This document shows, piece by piece, positions 41,660-55,020 of a stretch of 64,000 nt of DNA. The stretch is from positions 582,001-646,000 of the forward strand of contig JAQFVV010000003.1 of NCBI GenBank assembly GCA_028023455.1. The letters are read 5' to 3'. The notes beneath the pieces were generated by a model. The model searched no databases. It was given only the letters and a program-made list of their open reading frames with translations, and was not told where the DNA came from. Position 1 is the first letter of the stretch, and each line of letters starts with the position of its first letter. The translations under genes and the position numbers were made by a program. Origin of the DNA: Epiperipatus broadwayi (Eukaryota; Onychophora; Udeonychophora; Euonychophora; Peripatidae).

Positions 41660-42240
41660 AAAGAAAAAATAATGAGTGATAATAATGAATTAAAAGAAAT
41701 TGATAACTACAAATGCCTTGATTAGATTATTAATATGGATGGAAACATAATGGATGAAAATAATCACAGAATTAAACTTAGATGGAATGATTTTAGTAGA
41801 AATAACTTTATATTAAAAGAAAATATGTATGTGTAATTGAAAAGAAAGATTTTTTTTTAACAAATGTGTCTTACAAGTTTTTATCTATGGATCTGAGAGT
41901 TGGGCAATTAACTGAAGAGCAATACAGACTTTTAGACACTATGAAGTATGGAGAGATATATGCTGGAAATCAAAAGCAAAATACATGTGAAAGAATAAAC
42001 AGGTATTATTGACATTAGTAAAGGAATTAAAATTTGAAATGAATATGGTTGGAAATATTTTTGGAAGTGATGATAGAAGATAGACATATAATGTCTTAAG
42101 CTGGAATCCAAGATATTTTAAAAGACCTAAAAAAAGCCAATGTGCGAAATAGATGAATAATGTAAGAAAGGTTTCTGAAGTGAAAAGATTTAAATTGGAG
42201 AAATTGATTTAATTTGAAGAAGCATTTATCCTGTAGTAGA
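41660..42240 (+). pseudogene. Decayed RTE LINE, C-terminal coding relic
   Basis: Reading with frameshifts, this follows the C-terminal part of the RTE at 56225-56845. An E-x-x-N-Y-K-C-L block stands for S-Y-K-Y-L-G. Then come I-I-N-x-D-G-N-I, N-H-R-I-K-L-R-W, S-R-N-N-x-I-L-K, and L-x-Y-G-S-E-S-W. Many in-frame stops are present. Near 42050-42120 the match covers the GATGATAGAAGATAGACATA and TGGAATCCAAGATATTTTAA regions. It stops close to the element's 3' end. This is a long-dead, 5'-truncated copy in the plus orientation. Confidence 0.8.
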
Positions 42241-44343
42241 CTGATAAAAGATGAAAAAAATGAAATAGCTGTTTTTCAGGTGTTCATTTAAAGTTCAGAA
42301 TTCATATGAAGTAGAACCATCAAAAGCAGAACAGTTAAGCCAAAATTTCTGAATTTTGAAATCCAGAATCCATTAACTTACCATTGTAATAAACTGTACA
42401 GAACATTCAAAAAAATAAAATATAATCTTACACACACATATCCAAAGACCGCCTCAAATTTAAAATTATGGGGATAGTAAGCTTGTTATATTTAATTTAA
42501 AGTTACCTAGTGTAGTTATGTAATAACTCATTAATAATTCAAATAATAATGTAATAAAATGATTCACTGCTCATGAATTTATTTGAGCTTCAGATAGAGT
42601 ATGAGTAACTAACAGACTTCAGCTCCCACTATTTTCAACCTCACAGGGCATTAAAGTTTATGAGATATGTTCAAATAATATAAAATTAAAATAAACTGTA
42701 TTAAAAGTGTCATAAACTAAGGCATATTATCTCTAACAATGATGATATATTATTATTATATTTATGGCAGGGTCTTATTGTTTAGTTACTTGAGCATACC
42801 TTCACAGACAACTCGCCTTTAACATATAAATAAAAATATTACTGATTTATGTAAAAACTTCACTGTCTAATTATTTCAAAATGACATTTTAATATTGAGC
42901 ATTATTATAAAATTAAAGTTGTTAAATGTTATTTTTTATATTTTCTTGAATGACGCAAATATAGACATACATATGTTACATTCATAAAAACTATGAATAT
43001 TAAAAAAGAAATAAGAAACTGAATATTTTTTTATTGGCAAAACATGTTTCAACAGATGATAATAATAAGTCTTATTAAAATATAAAATAAATGCATAAGT
43101 TTAATTCAGCTATCTGATAACATTATTTTACCTTCATGATGATAGAATATTAACAACCAGTCAGTCATTCAATATGTTTTGATCGCTAAGTTCAAAGTGA
43201 GTTCAAAAGAAAGGTCATATCCTTGTAATGGTAAAGGAAACAATCAAATGTCATATCAAGTTATAAAAAAGAAATTTTTAAATGATATTACAAAATATAT
43301 ATGTTTGTTTATCATAGGATGTATTAGTATATATATTATAATTATTTATATTTTTCCTGAATGTTTAGTGTATGACAAAACAATAAACCCAAGACTAAAG
43401 GTTTTGGGATTAAAGCTCAGTTTGATGCTCAAACATCATATCTTCTGAGAAACTAATTATTTGCATTTTTTAACAACTAGGTAATTCAAAGTAATAATAA
43501 TTTATTTTATATAATTTCGTTAACAGAAAATAGGATACTATCAGAAATTACAAACATTTATCACCAGATAAAAATAAGTAACATTTTGAATAAGACAGAA
43601 AATAGAAAATATATATATTTAAAAGAATCGACGTTTACAAATAAATAAATAAATGATTAAACTTGATACTACAATAATAATTAATAAAAGAATTCAGAAG
43701 TTAATAGCAAGAAAATCTAGAAATTTAGATCAGTGATTAAAATTGCGCTATGAACCAAGATATTATTAATACATGAAAAAAAATTGAATGATGGTAAAGA
43801 TATCAAATATGTCAATTTAATTAATGTAGTGTAAAGTTTTGTATGTAATCTGTCATGAATTTATATTAATTTGATGCCTCTTTGAGTTTTGAATATAATT
43901 AAATATGCCCTAATTGTTCATATTTTTATTCCATCACTTTTTAATCCCATTACTGGGCTATTTATTTGCAGTTACAAAACATATATTTACATGTATATTG
44001 GAGATCATTTACTTTTCACATGTGTTATCATGTGTATTGGTTGAATGAGATAGAATAGATAGCTGAAGGGAGCTGAACAATCTGTGTTCAAATCCCTTAT
44101 AATTACATGTAAACTCATATTTAAAAATAACAGTTACTATACTAATTTCAAATATTTTGATTATACGACGAGTATAATTTATAGAAACAATATGTTAAGA
44201 AGTTTGAAAATGATTGCTTTAGATAATCTAGCAGATAAAATAATTTTAGGATTAGAAGAAAATGTATTCAACTTCATTAATTAATTTGGAGATTTACTAG
44301 AGAAGATTACAACACTAATATTAAATTATATAGAAAAAGATAA
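42241..44343. other. Gene-free AT-rich stretch
   Basis: No supported gene. The ORFs at 43179-43448 (89 codons) and 44084-44284 lack recognisable domains; the second begins in a tRNA-like relic. At about 44040-44100, CTGTGTTCAAATCCCTTATA is a weak pol III box B, possibly a scrap of a D-like repeat. Confidence 0.5.
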
Positions 44344-45125
44344 TGTATGCAGGATTTGAATTCAGACTTTCACATGACCCTCAACTCTACATGCCATCTC
44401 ATATTGCTGACCATCTGATCACACACATGTTGAAAAGATAAATAATCACTAATATAAGTATTTCATGCTAAACTAGCACTCATCAGTTGGTCCAGATTAC
44501 CATCTCCACACATATATACAATCAGTGCTCAGCTTTATATTAAGATAGCCAATCTTCATACTTTAATGGACAAACTTCAAAGTACTTTGACCCACAACTC
44601 TTCAGCCTTCCATTTCATTAAAAATCTGATGATGGAACATTCAAAGCCCACATTAATGGCAAGGTTGTCATACTATGCATGTTGACATTTAGTCATTCTG
44701 ACTCTCATGGTACAGGAGAATAATCCATTTTTACATACATATGTGAGGGATGGGCAGTCAGAATGTCTAAATGTCAACATGAATAGAATGAGAAATGTGG
44801 CACTACTGTGGGCTTTGTACATTTCCATCATCAGATTTTCAATGAAATGGAAGGTTGAAAAGTTGTGGGTTAGAGTAGTTTAAAGCCTGTCCATTAAAGC
44901 ATGAAGATTGCCTATCTTAATATAAACCTGAGCACTGATTGACTATATATGTAGATTTGGCAATCTGGACCAACTGATGAATGCTGGTTTAGCATGAAAT
45001 ATGTATATTAGTGATTATTTAATCTTTTCAACATGAATGTGATCATGTGGGTCAGCAATATGAGATGGCATGGAGGATTGAGAGTCAAGTGAAAGTCTGA
45101 GTTCACATCCCACATACATTACATA
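44344..45125. mobile_element. Inverted dimer element, family D copy 2
   Basis: The left arm 44344-44702 is a D unit in reverse complement; its outer end GGATTTGAATTCAGACTTTC is a reversed box B. A centre (44703-44756) contains ATAATCCATTTTTACATACA. The direct arm 44757-45125 ends GTCTGAGTTCACATCCCACA. The arms match over about 350 bases with scattered differences. The centre resembles that of the 28.8-kb copy, so the dimer form itself has been propagated. I could not find a clear target duplication here. Confidence 0.8.
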
Positions 45126-48100
45126 TATATGTCAGAATCAGCTCATTACAGAAATGACTAAAAATTTTAAATTTAGAATGTGTTCTCTTTGTGTAATAGT
45201 TATATTGTATTGATAATATCTTAAAAATACAATTTAAAGCTAAATAAAAATATGTAATGCTTAAAATTATGATAAATAACTTAAAAAAAACAGTTAAGTA
45301 AAGCTAAACATATTAATTACATATGGTTGGAAATGCTGGCCATAATAAATAACACAGCTATAAATGTTTAAAGTATATTTAAAAAGTTAAATTTTATTAG
45401 TTTAAACTTATAGTTAAATAAATGCTATATTTAAAATTATAAATTATATTTAATAATTATAATTAATATCATATATTTTAAAAGTAAGTTTTATGGTAGG
45501 AAAAGTTATATTTAATTCTATATTTTCCAAATTATTATTCCAAATTTTATATTATTGTATTATTTATTTAATATAATAAGTGTTATTATAAATTTATTAA
45601 ATGCACATTATGTTGCAATTTATCATTTATTTTCAGACAGTAAATTGGTTACAATCTGTCTCAGCTATCAGTCATGAGACCTGTATAATATAAATATAGA
45701 CACATGTTTGCTAGTATTTGTATTAACAAAGTTCAAAGTATTTTAAAAATTGCATTATAGAATTGAATATATTTATTTGCCTATCATAAGGAAAAATATT
45801 AAATCAATCATTATAAAATGTTTTAAATAATATTATAAGATGAATACAGTTAATAAAAGTTAAATATTTTGTTTTAAAATAAAGTAGATAAATTAAATAT
45901 TAAAAGGTGGAATAAATTTATTAAATATTGTTTTTAAAAGTCATTTTAAATGTTTAATTAATTTTAGTAAAGTGTAATAATTGATTTAAAATTAATATTT
46001 TTATATAATATTTTTAAAGTTATAATGAGTCATATTTTATTTTTTGAAATTTAATTGTGTAAGACTGTAGCAATATGCAAATTCAGTATCAAATGAAAAG
46101 TAAAAATCCATCAATAAGATGAGTATTTTGTAGGGTATAAATACTGTTGCATGGTTGATTGTGGGGTGTCAGTGGTGATTGATGTGATAGTAATTTTAAA
46201 ATTTTTTATTTTAGTCAATTTTAGTGCTCTCATATAATATATTTGCAAACTAATAGAATATTTATTTATAAGTATTTGCAAAGAGAGTGTCATATAAATA
46301 TATTTTAATAACTTTATTAAAAATATGCATTGCCAATTTAAAGTTCCTTTTACCAGGATTACTTGTCAAAACTTAATATAACTTCACAGTAAAAATATCG
46401 AAATGCCAATAAGTGTGATACATATTTAATTAATAGTTATTTAAAAATAAGAATAATAATTGGTATTGACCAAGAGAACTATTCCAATAAGCACAAAATT
46501 ATTTTGGACATTGTGCATAAGGCTACTTGCAAATTAAAAAGTGAACAACACATTTTTTATAACAGTGAGATAGTCGTGTTCAAGACCGCCAAGTAATACA
46601 GTAAATTTATAATAATTTTATGGAAAAATAATGCTATAGAAATAAATGTTTTAACCTTTTTGAAGAAAAACAGTGTAAATATTTTAAAGAAAAAGGTATC
46701 ATAAGTAAAAACTAAAGGAAAGTATGTTTGTAATAAAACCAATATTATATAAGGTTACACGCGTTTGTAAAAATTATTTAAAAACTGATAATTTAAACAA
46801 AAATGGAAACTGTTATAATTGGGTAATAAATAATAAATTATCCTGAAAAATAAACCTATAAAGAAATGGATTATAAACCAGCAATTACTGAATTTATGGA
46901 GATAGAAATATTTTAAATTGCGCAAAAAGTTTTATCTGGATTGCCCATAGTCAAATTACCGGGACATGATGCATCACCAAGCCAATAAAGGGTCCTCTAG
47001 AATGAAAGCTTTAAGATATTCTTTTTAATCTTATGATTTTATTATTATTTTAATAATCATTGTTCTGGACAATAGAAACTATAAACTATTATTTTATAAT
47101 TTTTTTCAGAACAGATAGATCAATAATTATTTTATTTAATTTTCTTGGATTTTTAAGATGTCATATTATTTTTTATTATTATTAATTTTTAAACTTTGCT
47201 CATCGCACAGGAAGAATTTACAATGCATGTGCAAATTTGGGATGGTTGTTCATTGTCAAGCAAGAGAAACTTAGCAATGGTTGGGGGTTTTAAAAGCTCT
47301 TAGGAGAATATTTTTTTAAAAAAAAGAACTCTCAAGAAAATAAAAACATTTGAACTTTAGAAAGTACATTCGTCAGCTGAAGATATACATAATTATAGTT
47401 TTGACTTATTTTATTAATTTTTTAAAGTATAATATTATTTTAATTAGAAGAGTAGGAACATGAACATTAATTTAATACTAATGATACTATAATCTTATAG
47501 TAAAATAATTTGATAATTTAAATAAATTAACATTTTAAGTATGAAAGTATGGATGTATTTCATGTATGCAATGTTTTATTTAATTGATGGACATGAAGAC
47601 ATCATAAGTGATGACAAGTCGATATCACTTACATAATAGTTGTGAATATTGATATATTTTATGATGTATTTTTTTTTGTTTTCTTTTTTGCAGATTGCCA
47701 ATGAATTATAATGTATGAAAGTATGAATGTTAAGTTGTATGTAAATGCATTTGTACAACACATTTAAATTATGAGATTAGGATTTATTTCTGGGAATATG
47801 CATACTTTAATTTCATATTAGTAATATAACACAACATGATGATGAATAGTTATATAAATCTTTTAAAAAAACTTTAATATTATTGGATATTCAAAGTATT
47901 TATATGACTAGTTTGTATGTGTTTAAGAATATGAGATAGGAAAGTAAAGCAGACTTTTCTTGTAGATTAGAGAGATTGTTCTAATTACAATTGAATCTTG
48001 TTTATTATTTTGAATATGTGAGTTAGTCATTTGTCAGTGTAAGACTTGATAAATCTATTAGGAAATGTTGATAAGATAGTGACTTGGGAGTAATCTGACA

Positions 48101-50289
48101 AACATGAAACCAAGAGATGATATCAATGTAGGATGTATTAAGGGAATAGGAATAGTATTTTTTGTAATCGTATTAAGTATACAGTACAGTTAACAATGCT
48201 CTGTAACTAGTATATTTATTTGTGGACAGTGTCTATTTTATTTGAATACTGATGTTTTATCAAGCTGAAATAATAGCTGAGCATCATTGTTGGTAGTGGA
48301 GGACATTAGTCAGAATAGGTCATGCCTCTATTTTTTATAGATACACTGTGTCATGGTATTTTGATCCAATATGTACTATGAGTTAGACTCTAGTTTTTTT
48401 TCCCTAGGCCTACACATCTATTTGCCATCTCAATTTCCAAAGTAACTACATCGCACACTATTGTATATTTTGTAAATTTTAGAATTTAAGATATGTTACT
48501 GAATGAATAAGATAAGTTCATTTACTTATAAAAAGAAGTAGAGTTTGTGCTAGTTGGAATTGAAAATCCAACAGACCCAAAAGGAAAAAGAATCATAAAA
48601 TATCTTCTAAATTTATTTTTGGAAAGAAAATAAATTTAAGGAATAAAATATATAAAGCAAAGTTGCTCTTTGAAATGTTAAATAACTTTTAAATATTTTA
48701 TTTCATTTTTTATGAGTATTGCATATTTTTAAAATATAACATTATAAAGCAAAATGATATAAACAATAAGCATAGGTACAATTTTGTATTTATTTAAATA
48801 GTAAGGAATACATCAATTATTACAGCTATTCAGTATAAGAGTAATGTTAGGTAGGATATATTGTATTTAATAATCATAGAATAGTGAACAACGATGTCTA
48901 CATAGTCTAGTAATAAATTAAAAGTAGATATTTTATATAGTATTTTCAACATTGCAAAACAAAAATTGTTTTAGTAAAAATATCCATGCTCGATATTATT
49001 ATTCTTGTGTTTTCCATTCTATGTTTTAATGGATGTTTTAAAGGAAGCATAGTTAAATAATATTCAAAGATATTATATGTTAAAATAAGTATAAAGAAAT
49101 GTAATATCATCATAAAGATTTATCACAAAGAGATAAATAAAATTGTATTGTTTTATTATTATTATTTTAAGTCAGAGTGGAGACTTAAATAGATTCTCTA
49201 TTGTTTTAATAACTATAATTAATAAGAAATGTATAACGGTGCAAATTTAGGATATCAAGTGTAAATATTGTAAATAAATTGTTATTTTCTATTTTATTGT
49301 TATAATAAAACTTTGTTAAATTTGTTTTTTTTTTGTTTTTTTTTTCAAAATTTGTGTGTTCAAACTATTTTCTTTCCCATTACAATGCATTTAAAACACA
49401 GAATGGTTGAATCAAACAACATTTTGCACAAAAATAAATAAAGTATTATTTTTAAGAATTCAAATATTTTCTTGGAATTTATTTATTTAAGAAATCACAT
49501 TTTACATTATATTATGGTCATAAATTCATTATTATAATGGTACATTGAATTATATGCTATCTGTTGCCACACATATATTTTTCAGATTATAAAATGCTAC
49601 CACATACTTATCACGTTATTATATGAAGATAAAATATTATAGTATTTTATTATTTTTATTATGGTAATAAAAATTATAGTGAAGAGAAAAAGATGAATAA
49701 AATTAGACTATCCAATGAAGAATATTATTATTATTTACTATTATTATTATTAGTTAAGTGTAGTAGAGTATGACATAAAAATCCCTTATCATGTTTTACT
49801 ACAGTGATTTTAATTAACTTAGAATAGTTTTATGAACCTGAGATTTTATTGAGCTAAATTATTATAAATAAAAGATTAAGATTTAATTATTAGTTTAATC
49901 TTAATGAGTAGGATTTATTAAAGTTGTAAGAATACTATAAGTTTATTTATTTGAGATAGTAATAGGGGGGATAGGGTTCTTATGCCATTGAGGTAGTATC
50001 CTGTGGGATATTGGCTCAATGTAATCTTTCTTATCATCCGTATTTCACTTTTAAGTCTCATGATATAATAAATATTTTATTTATTTTATTTTATAAACTG
50101 AACCTTTTCATTATTTTGCTAGTAGAATGTCTTAATATAATGCAAGATATTTTATTTTTCAATTATTTGCATTTAACCAAACATAGTCATTAACTGAGCT
50201 AACCCATTTTATATAATATTATATTGCCCAGAAGTGAGACTATACACAAATGATAGGTCAGAATATATACGTAGGTTTAATCCTGTATA
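45126..50289. other. Gene-free AT-rich stretch
   Basis: About 5 kb of AT-rich DNA with no supported gene. Small ORFs at 46111-46293, 46557-46742, 47576-47761 and 50011-50193 have no domains. A less AT-rich patch at about 46935-47010 is not identifiable. Confidence 0.55.
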
Positions 50290-51066
50290 ATGAATTAATT
50301 TATAGAAAAAGATAATAGAGAATTGAGTGATTGTAGACCAGCATCAATTATGTAGAATTCTTCAAGACTTAATGCAGTGATGGAGATATTAACTCAAAAA
50401 TTAAAAGCCAAAATTCACCTCTTTCACAATGCATCAATGTCAAGTGACTACCCAGTAATTAATAATTCAATTATTTTTTATGATTGTGTATAAACTGATT
50501 TGATATTTGTTATTGCTAATAAACTTGCATTATGAATGAATAAACACAAAATATTATGGGAAAAAATATAGGATGGATTTACAGATAATAAGAGAATTAG
50601 TGGTCATATTTTTGCATCGACTTCAGACATTAATTTTAGTTTAGCGTAAAACTCATTTAGTTGTTTTTTTCTTCAGAAATAAAAATATTTTATGACAGCT
50701 TCATTAGAAGATGTTTATAGTTTAAGTATAAAAAAAATCATTTAAAAAAGATTTCTTATAATTATTGAAAAAGTTATATAATATAATCTATAACATAAAA
50801 ATATAAATTGGATATTTATAAATGAAATCGAATTAAGACAGGATTATTATTTATCAATTTTACATTTTAAATTCTTTTTAAGGAAATAAAAAATAAATTG
50901 AATATAAAATATGAAATCTCCAAATCTAGATACAGTTAAGATACCAAAATTAGTTTTTGTAAATGATATGGATTTTCTTTGCCAATGAAAAAAAGAATAA
51001 ATGAATATGTTGCTAGAGAAATGTTTAGAAAAAAAAAGGTTTGAAATTTGTTTAGAAAAATTGAAG
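50290..51066 (+). pseudogene. Decayed LINE reverse transcriptase relic
   Basis: Translations with many stops show RT-like scraps in order. R-E-L-S-D-C-R-P-A-S-I near 50320-50350 resembles the N-Y-R-P-I-S block of non-LTR RTs. K-L-V-F-V-N-D-M-D-F-L near 50947-50983 resembles the F-A-D-D catalytic box, and I-C-L-E-K-L-K-I follows near 51045-51070 in the place of the usual N-x-x-K-T-K segment. It cannot be assigned to LINE-A or the RTE. Its end coincides with the tail of the inverted LINE-A copy. Confidence 0.45.
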
Positions 51067-51735
51067 ATAATAGTTGATGTGATGTGATGTGATGCACTGT
51101 GACTTCTCCTTATATGGAGTCAGGAATCTCTCAGAAACTATGTCCAGTGAAACCTGTTAGCCACTTTACCTTCCCTTTTCATTCTCCACCCTGTTTTGCC
51201 ATAATCTGCTCCATCCCATTTCCACAACATAATTTTTGTCAACTCCATGACCTTCATATCTAAATCCCCCTTATCTTTTCCCAAACCTATCATAAAAAAC
51301 AATAACTCACTTTCTGTATAATCACTTTTTTCATATTTAATCTTTCATAACTTCATTATTTGTATCCTTTCTGCTTCCAAGCATTTACATTGAAGTAAGA
51401 GATGCCTAATATTTTCTATGCCTTTCTTACACAACTTGCAGACTAAATCACCCATATTTTTCCATTTATGTGTATATTCCCTTGTTACTAAAGATCCCAT
51501 TCAAGCCTTAAACAATAAACTACTTTCCTTACTATTATCATAAATTAATTCACATCCAATGTTCCGTTTACTCTCCATTCTAGTTCTCCATCTTTCCAAC
51601 TCTATATTCTTTATTAATGCATCTATTTTTCTATCCCACTCCTTGCCACTATAACACTCAACAATCCTCCTAACACAATCATCCCACATTTTGTACAAGT
51701 ATACTGACATAAATTCTTTTGACCTCACTAAAGTT
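51067..51735 (-). mobile_element. LINE-A copy 3, 5'-truncated 3' end
   Basis: The reverse-oriented 3' end of LINE-A. At its 3' terminus is a pentanucleotide tail (TGATG repeats on the plus strand, 51075-51095). Next to it is GCACTGTGACTTCTCC, matching the 3' end of copy 2 near 61480-61500. The preceding sequence encodes the C-terminal region, including the same zinc-knuckle area as copy 1, and the coding relic 51501-51728. The copy is truncated at about 51735. Confidence 0.85.
51501..51728 (-). pseudogene. LINE-A C-terminal coding relic
   Basis: A 75-codon open stretch from the C-terminal part of LINE-A: charged, with several Trp-Asp/Arg blocks and ending in the segment that reads C-E-L-I-Y-D-N-S-K-E-S-S. 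The same nucleotides (TATGATAATAGTAAAGAAAG) occur in copy 1 near 56064. It precedes the zinc-knuckle region and has no complete enzyme domain. It stays open only because this copy has fewer indels. Confidence 0.7.
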
Positions 51736-52403
51736 AAGCAGCAAACTTCTATAGTTATTTTTCATCATTTTAGAGAAATGCTATTTAAGCGATTTAATAA
51801 TCTTTGCTGACGAAATTATGACCAACTGTTTATCAGAATAATGACTCTGATTTCTCAACAGGAAAAGCCATCATATCATACTTATAGAAAGTCCCTAGTT
51901 ATCCTTAAAACACAAGCCACATGAGTCACTCTAAATCAAAATAATTTTTGTGCATTTTTAATTTTTCATATAACACATATTATAAATTCCATTCATTGTT
52001 TGAATTCCACCTACTCACTTGAAACAAAGAGGTAATATCACGTTTATATAGATATCATATAAAAACAGAGAGAGTATAACGCATTTACTAAATAACTTTA
52101 TGATAACACGGTCTATCTTTGACTGAAATTAATAACTGTGATGTTTTATTTATAATCTCCATTGCCATCTTAAATTTATAGCTGTTATATTTAAAGTATT
52201 TAATGATTAATTAAATGTGTAATCTTTACTAAAATAAATAATATAAGTTCAATTTTAAAAAAAACTAAGACTGATATATTATTTACAATTAAATAATTAT
52301 TTTCGTTAAATTATTCTGAACAATAAACACAAGAAAATAGTAACAACTTTGCAGAGTAACTGAAAATGACAGCAGATTTATAAGATTTCTCCTGCTTAAA
52401 TGT
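51736..52403. other. Spacer downstream of the Cys-rich ORF
   Basis: AT-rich sequence with no gene. On the minus strand an AATAAA signal lies near 52146-52152, about 250 bases after the stop of the Cys-rich ORF. It could serve as its poly(A) signal, but such hexamers are common at this base composition. Confidence 0.4.
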
Positions 52404-52640
52404 TCATAATGTAAACTGATACATTGAATGAGCAGTCCTCATGCATTCAGAGTGTTCAGCCATATTACCACAACAGGACCAGTGCTTTCTTGCTGGGTGA
52501 CTTCTATGACCATGGCCACATCCCTTGTAACCTTCTGTCATAATGGCACCACAACCACATTTGACATCTTTGTGACCAGAGCTTAAACTGAAAGTGCAGC
52601 AATGATAAATTCCAGAATGTTTCTTCCACAATGGTTGCAA
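52404..52640 (-). CDS. Cys/His-rich ORF, candidate host exon or gene fragment
   Basis: 78 codons on the minus strand with 8 Cys and 9 His in an ordered pattern: HCC at 13-15, H23, C28-x-C30, a G-Y-K-G-C-G-H-G-H block at 37-45, H48-P, H53-W-S-C-C at 53-57, and H63-x-x-C66. The spacing looks like a bi- or multinuclear zinc site. The second half vaguely recalls CHORD-type domains (H-P-x(3-4)-W-S-C-C), but I cannot assign a family. Its composition is unlike translated AT-rich noise. There is no ATG; the listed start is TTG, and an in-frame stop lies seven codons upstream. The 5' edge coincides with the family B repeat at 52638. It may therefore be an exon cut by, or lying beside, that insertion. 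A weak 3' splice site (AG before TTTGCAACC) is possible. It ends in a true stop, so it could be a terminal exon or a gene fragment. Confidence 0.5.
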   Translation of the reverse strand: MQPLWKKHSGIYHCCTFSLSSGHKDVKCGCGAIMTEGYKGCGHGHRSHPARKHWSCCGNMAEHSECMRTAHSMYQFTL

Positions 52641-53415
52641 ACTCTCATTACAGTAGTATCACCCGATGCAAATCTTAGTAATCAATGGATACAAGAAGAT
52701 TATTAGTAAAATTCAATATCCTGATACTAGTTTCTAGCTTGTGGTTTTCATGAGTAAGTTGCCTTGGATCTGAAAATACTGCACATAGATCTTCGGGTCT
52801 AATGCAAACCTCTAGCAAACACCTTTTATTTATTTAGTTAACTATAAAGCTAGGAATTTGAAAATACAATAGTGTTTTCAATCCAAAATCATTTGCTTGT
52901 ACAATCATGTAGATATGAACTCAGTTTAGCATTCTACACATTTTGATGTCTTTGGATTTTCAAAAACCACATTCACCATTATCACCTGGGCAGGATTCAT
53001 ATAAAAGCACCAAAACATTACATAAATACCATTTCCTATATTCACACAAACTGTTCATTATTGTAGAAAACCTCCCATAGAGAGTGCCATCCAGTGCAAG
53101 CCTTCATAATCAATGGATGCAAGAAGGTTTATGCATAAAATTCTATATAGTGTTTTCTCATGCAATATTCCATGTCTAATTACTAGTTTGTAGCTTTCAT
53201 CAGTGAGGTGCCTCAGATCTGAGAGCACTGCCCCTAGATCTTAGGATCTAATGCAAGATGTAGTGCTTTCAGATCCAAGGTTTCCCACTGATGAAAGCTG
53301 CAGGTTGAAACTAGTCTGGTGATATTGGACAATAAGCACTAGCTAGGAATTTTATACACAAATCTTCTTACATCCATTCATTACTAAAGCTTGCACTAGG
53401 TGTCACTATTGTATA
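52638..53415. repeat. Palindromic repeat element, family B copy 2
   Basis: Both ends stop at the same place in the family B unit. The left end begins AAACTCTCATTACAGTAG, and the right end, read in reverse complement, begins AAACTCTTTATACAATAG. This gives the element terminal inverted repeats. Inside are direct copies from about 52700 and 53140 and an inverted segment from about 53245 (CTAATGCAAGATGTAGTGCT marks the turn). It is more diverged than the 16.4-kb copy. It lies between the Cys-rich ORF and the truncated start of LINE-A copy 1. No clear target duplication is seen. Confidence 0.75.
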
Positions 53416-54789
53416 AAGAGTTTATAACATGTTTAGTTAAGGATATACAAAGTTTTTAAGAAAAGGGGAAGGGAATAACAGTTATAGGGGATATGAATGG
53501 ACATATTGAAGAAATTGATGATGTAGATAATAAAAATGGACAGCTTTTGAAGAAATTTTGTCAGAAAGTGAATTTGAGTATTGAAAATTTATTAAATATT
53601 TATGAGGGACAATGCATATGATCTAGAAATAATATATTTCACACAATAGATTATGTATTGGTAGAGAAAGAGGAAATGAATAAAATATGGAAAATTAAGG
53701 TGTTTGATAATGAATAAAAAGTATGCACTAGTAATCATAACTTCATTGTAATTGAAATGGTTAGTAATGTGATGGAGAATAGAAATAAAAGTAGAAATAA
53801 TAGCAAAAGATGTGGATGGAAAGTGTTAGTAAAGTGCTGGATAATAGAAATAAAAGTAGAATTAATAGTGAAAGATGTGGATGGAAAGAGAATGATAAGA
53901 ATAAGTTGGAAGAGTATAAAATACAAGTTGAAGAAATCATAGAAGAGTTGGTTGGAGATAAATATAAGAACTAGTGTAAAGAAGTAGAAAAAGTGGCAAA
54001 TAGCATTTTAGGTGAGAATATTCAGAAAAATAAAAGTAAAAAATGAGCATTAGTAAAAGTGTAAAAGAGAGGAAAGAAGCATGCAAAGAATATATATGTG
54101 CTATTAAGAACAAGAAAAGTAAAAAATATATTAATGCTAAATGGGAAAAGTACTTAAAAAAAGAAGAAGTTGGCTAAAATAGATAATTATAGATGAAATT
54201 GAATAGTAAATTGTTGGAGGATATTAATAAAAGTGGAAGAGAAAGTAGTAAAAAATTTTGAAATTACATTAAAAGAAGAACTGTAGGGAAGAGAGAGAGA
54301 TAGTATTACTAGATGATGAGGGAATAGAGTGCAGCTCTAAAGAAGATTTAGAGAGAATCTTACATAGATATGTAATGAATATAGAAAAGGTGTTAGATGT
54401 CAAGGATAAAGTGATAGAAAACATGAAATCATATATAATGAGAATATTGGATTTACAAAAAATGAACTGAATAAGGTAGAGAAAAAATTGAAAAGTGGAA
54501 AGGCAAGAGGTTTAGATGGATGGGCATCAGAGATGGTAATGAATTTAGAATATAGGGCAAAAGTAAAGTTATTATCTTGTTTTAATAAGATAGCACAGAA
54601 TAGTTTTTTCTCAGTATTTGGAGTAATACAAGAGTAAGATTATTATTTAAAGGAAAGGATAATGATCATAGAAAGTTAAATAATTATAGACTGATAGCGG
54701 TAACATTAGTTTTATATAAAGTTTTCTTATATATGGTGGCTAGAAGAATTGTAAAATGGATGTAAAATGGATAGAAAGGGAATAATGTA

Positions 54790-55020
54790 GTGGGGAAAAT
54801 GCAAGGAGGTTTTAGATTAGATAAGTGTATAGAAGATAGTTTATTTGTAGTTACACAACTTATGAATATGAGTAGGAATTCAGATAAACAGTTATATATG
54901 AGTTTTGTAGATATAAAAAAGGCTTATGATAGAGTAAATAGAAATAGATTGTGGATAAGTTTAGCAAATTTGGGAATGGATGAAGCTTTAGTGGATATTA
55001 GGGAATATAGAATCAGTTAA
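54790..55020 (+). pseudogene. LINE-A RT relic with motif A
   Basis: A 76-codon open piece of reverse transcriptase. K-M-Q-G-G-F-R is the usual 'Q-x-G-F' block before the palm, and F-V-D-I-K-K-A-Y-D-R-V at residues 40-50 contains the motif A Asp. The frame breaks right after V-D-I. About 42 bases present in copy 2 (59906-59947) are missing there, with TTA at both edges of the missing piece. Confidence 0.75.

Noticed and set aside
43179-43448. 89-codon ORF
   Set aside because: Lys/Ile-rich with no domain; consistent with chance.
53735-53942. Opposed ORFs of 63 and 61 codons
   Set aside because: They arise from the 65-bp tandem duplication in the decayed LINE-A region.
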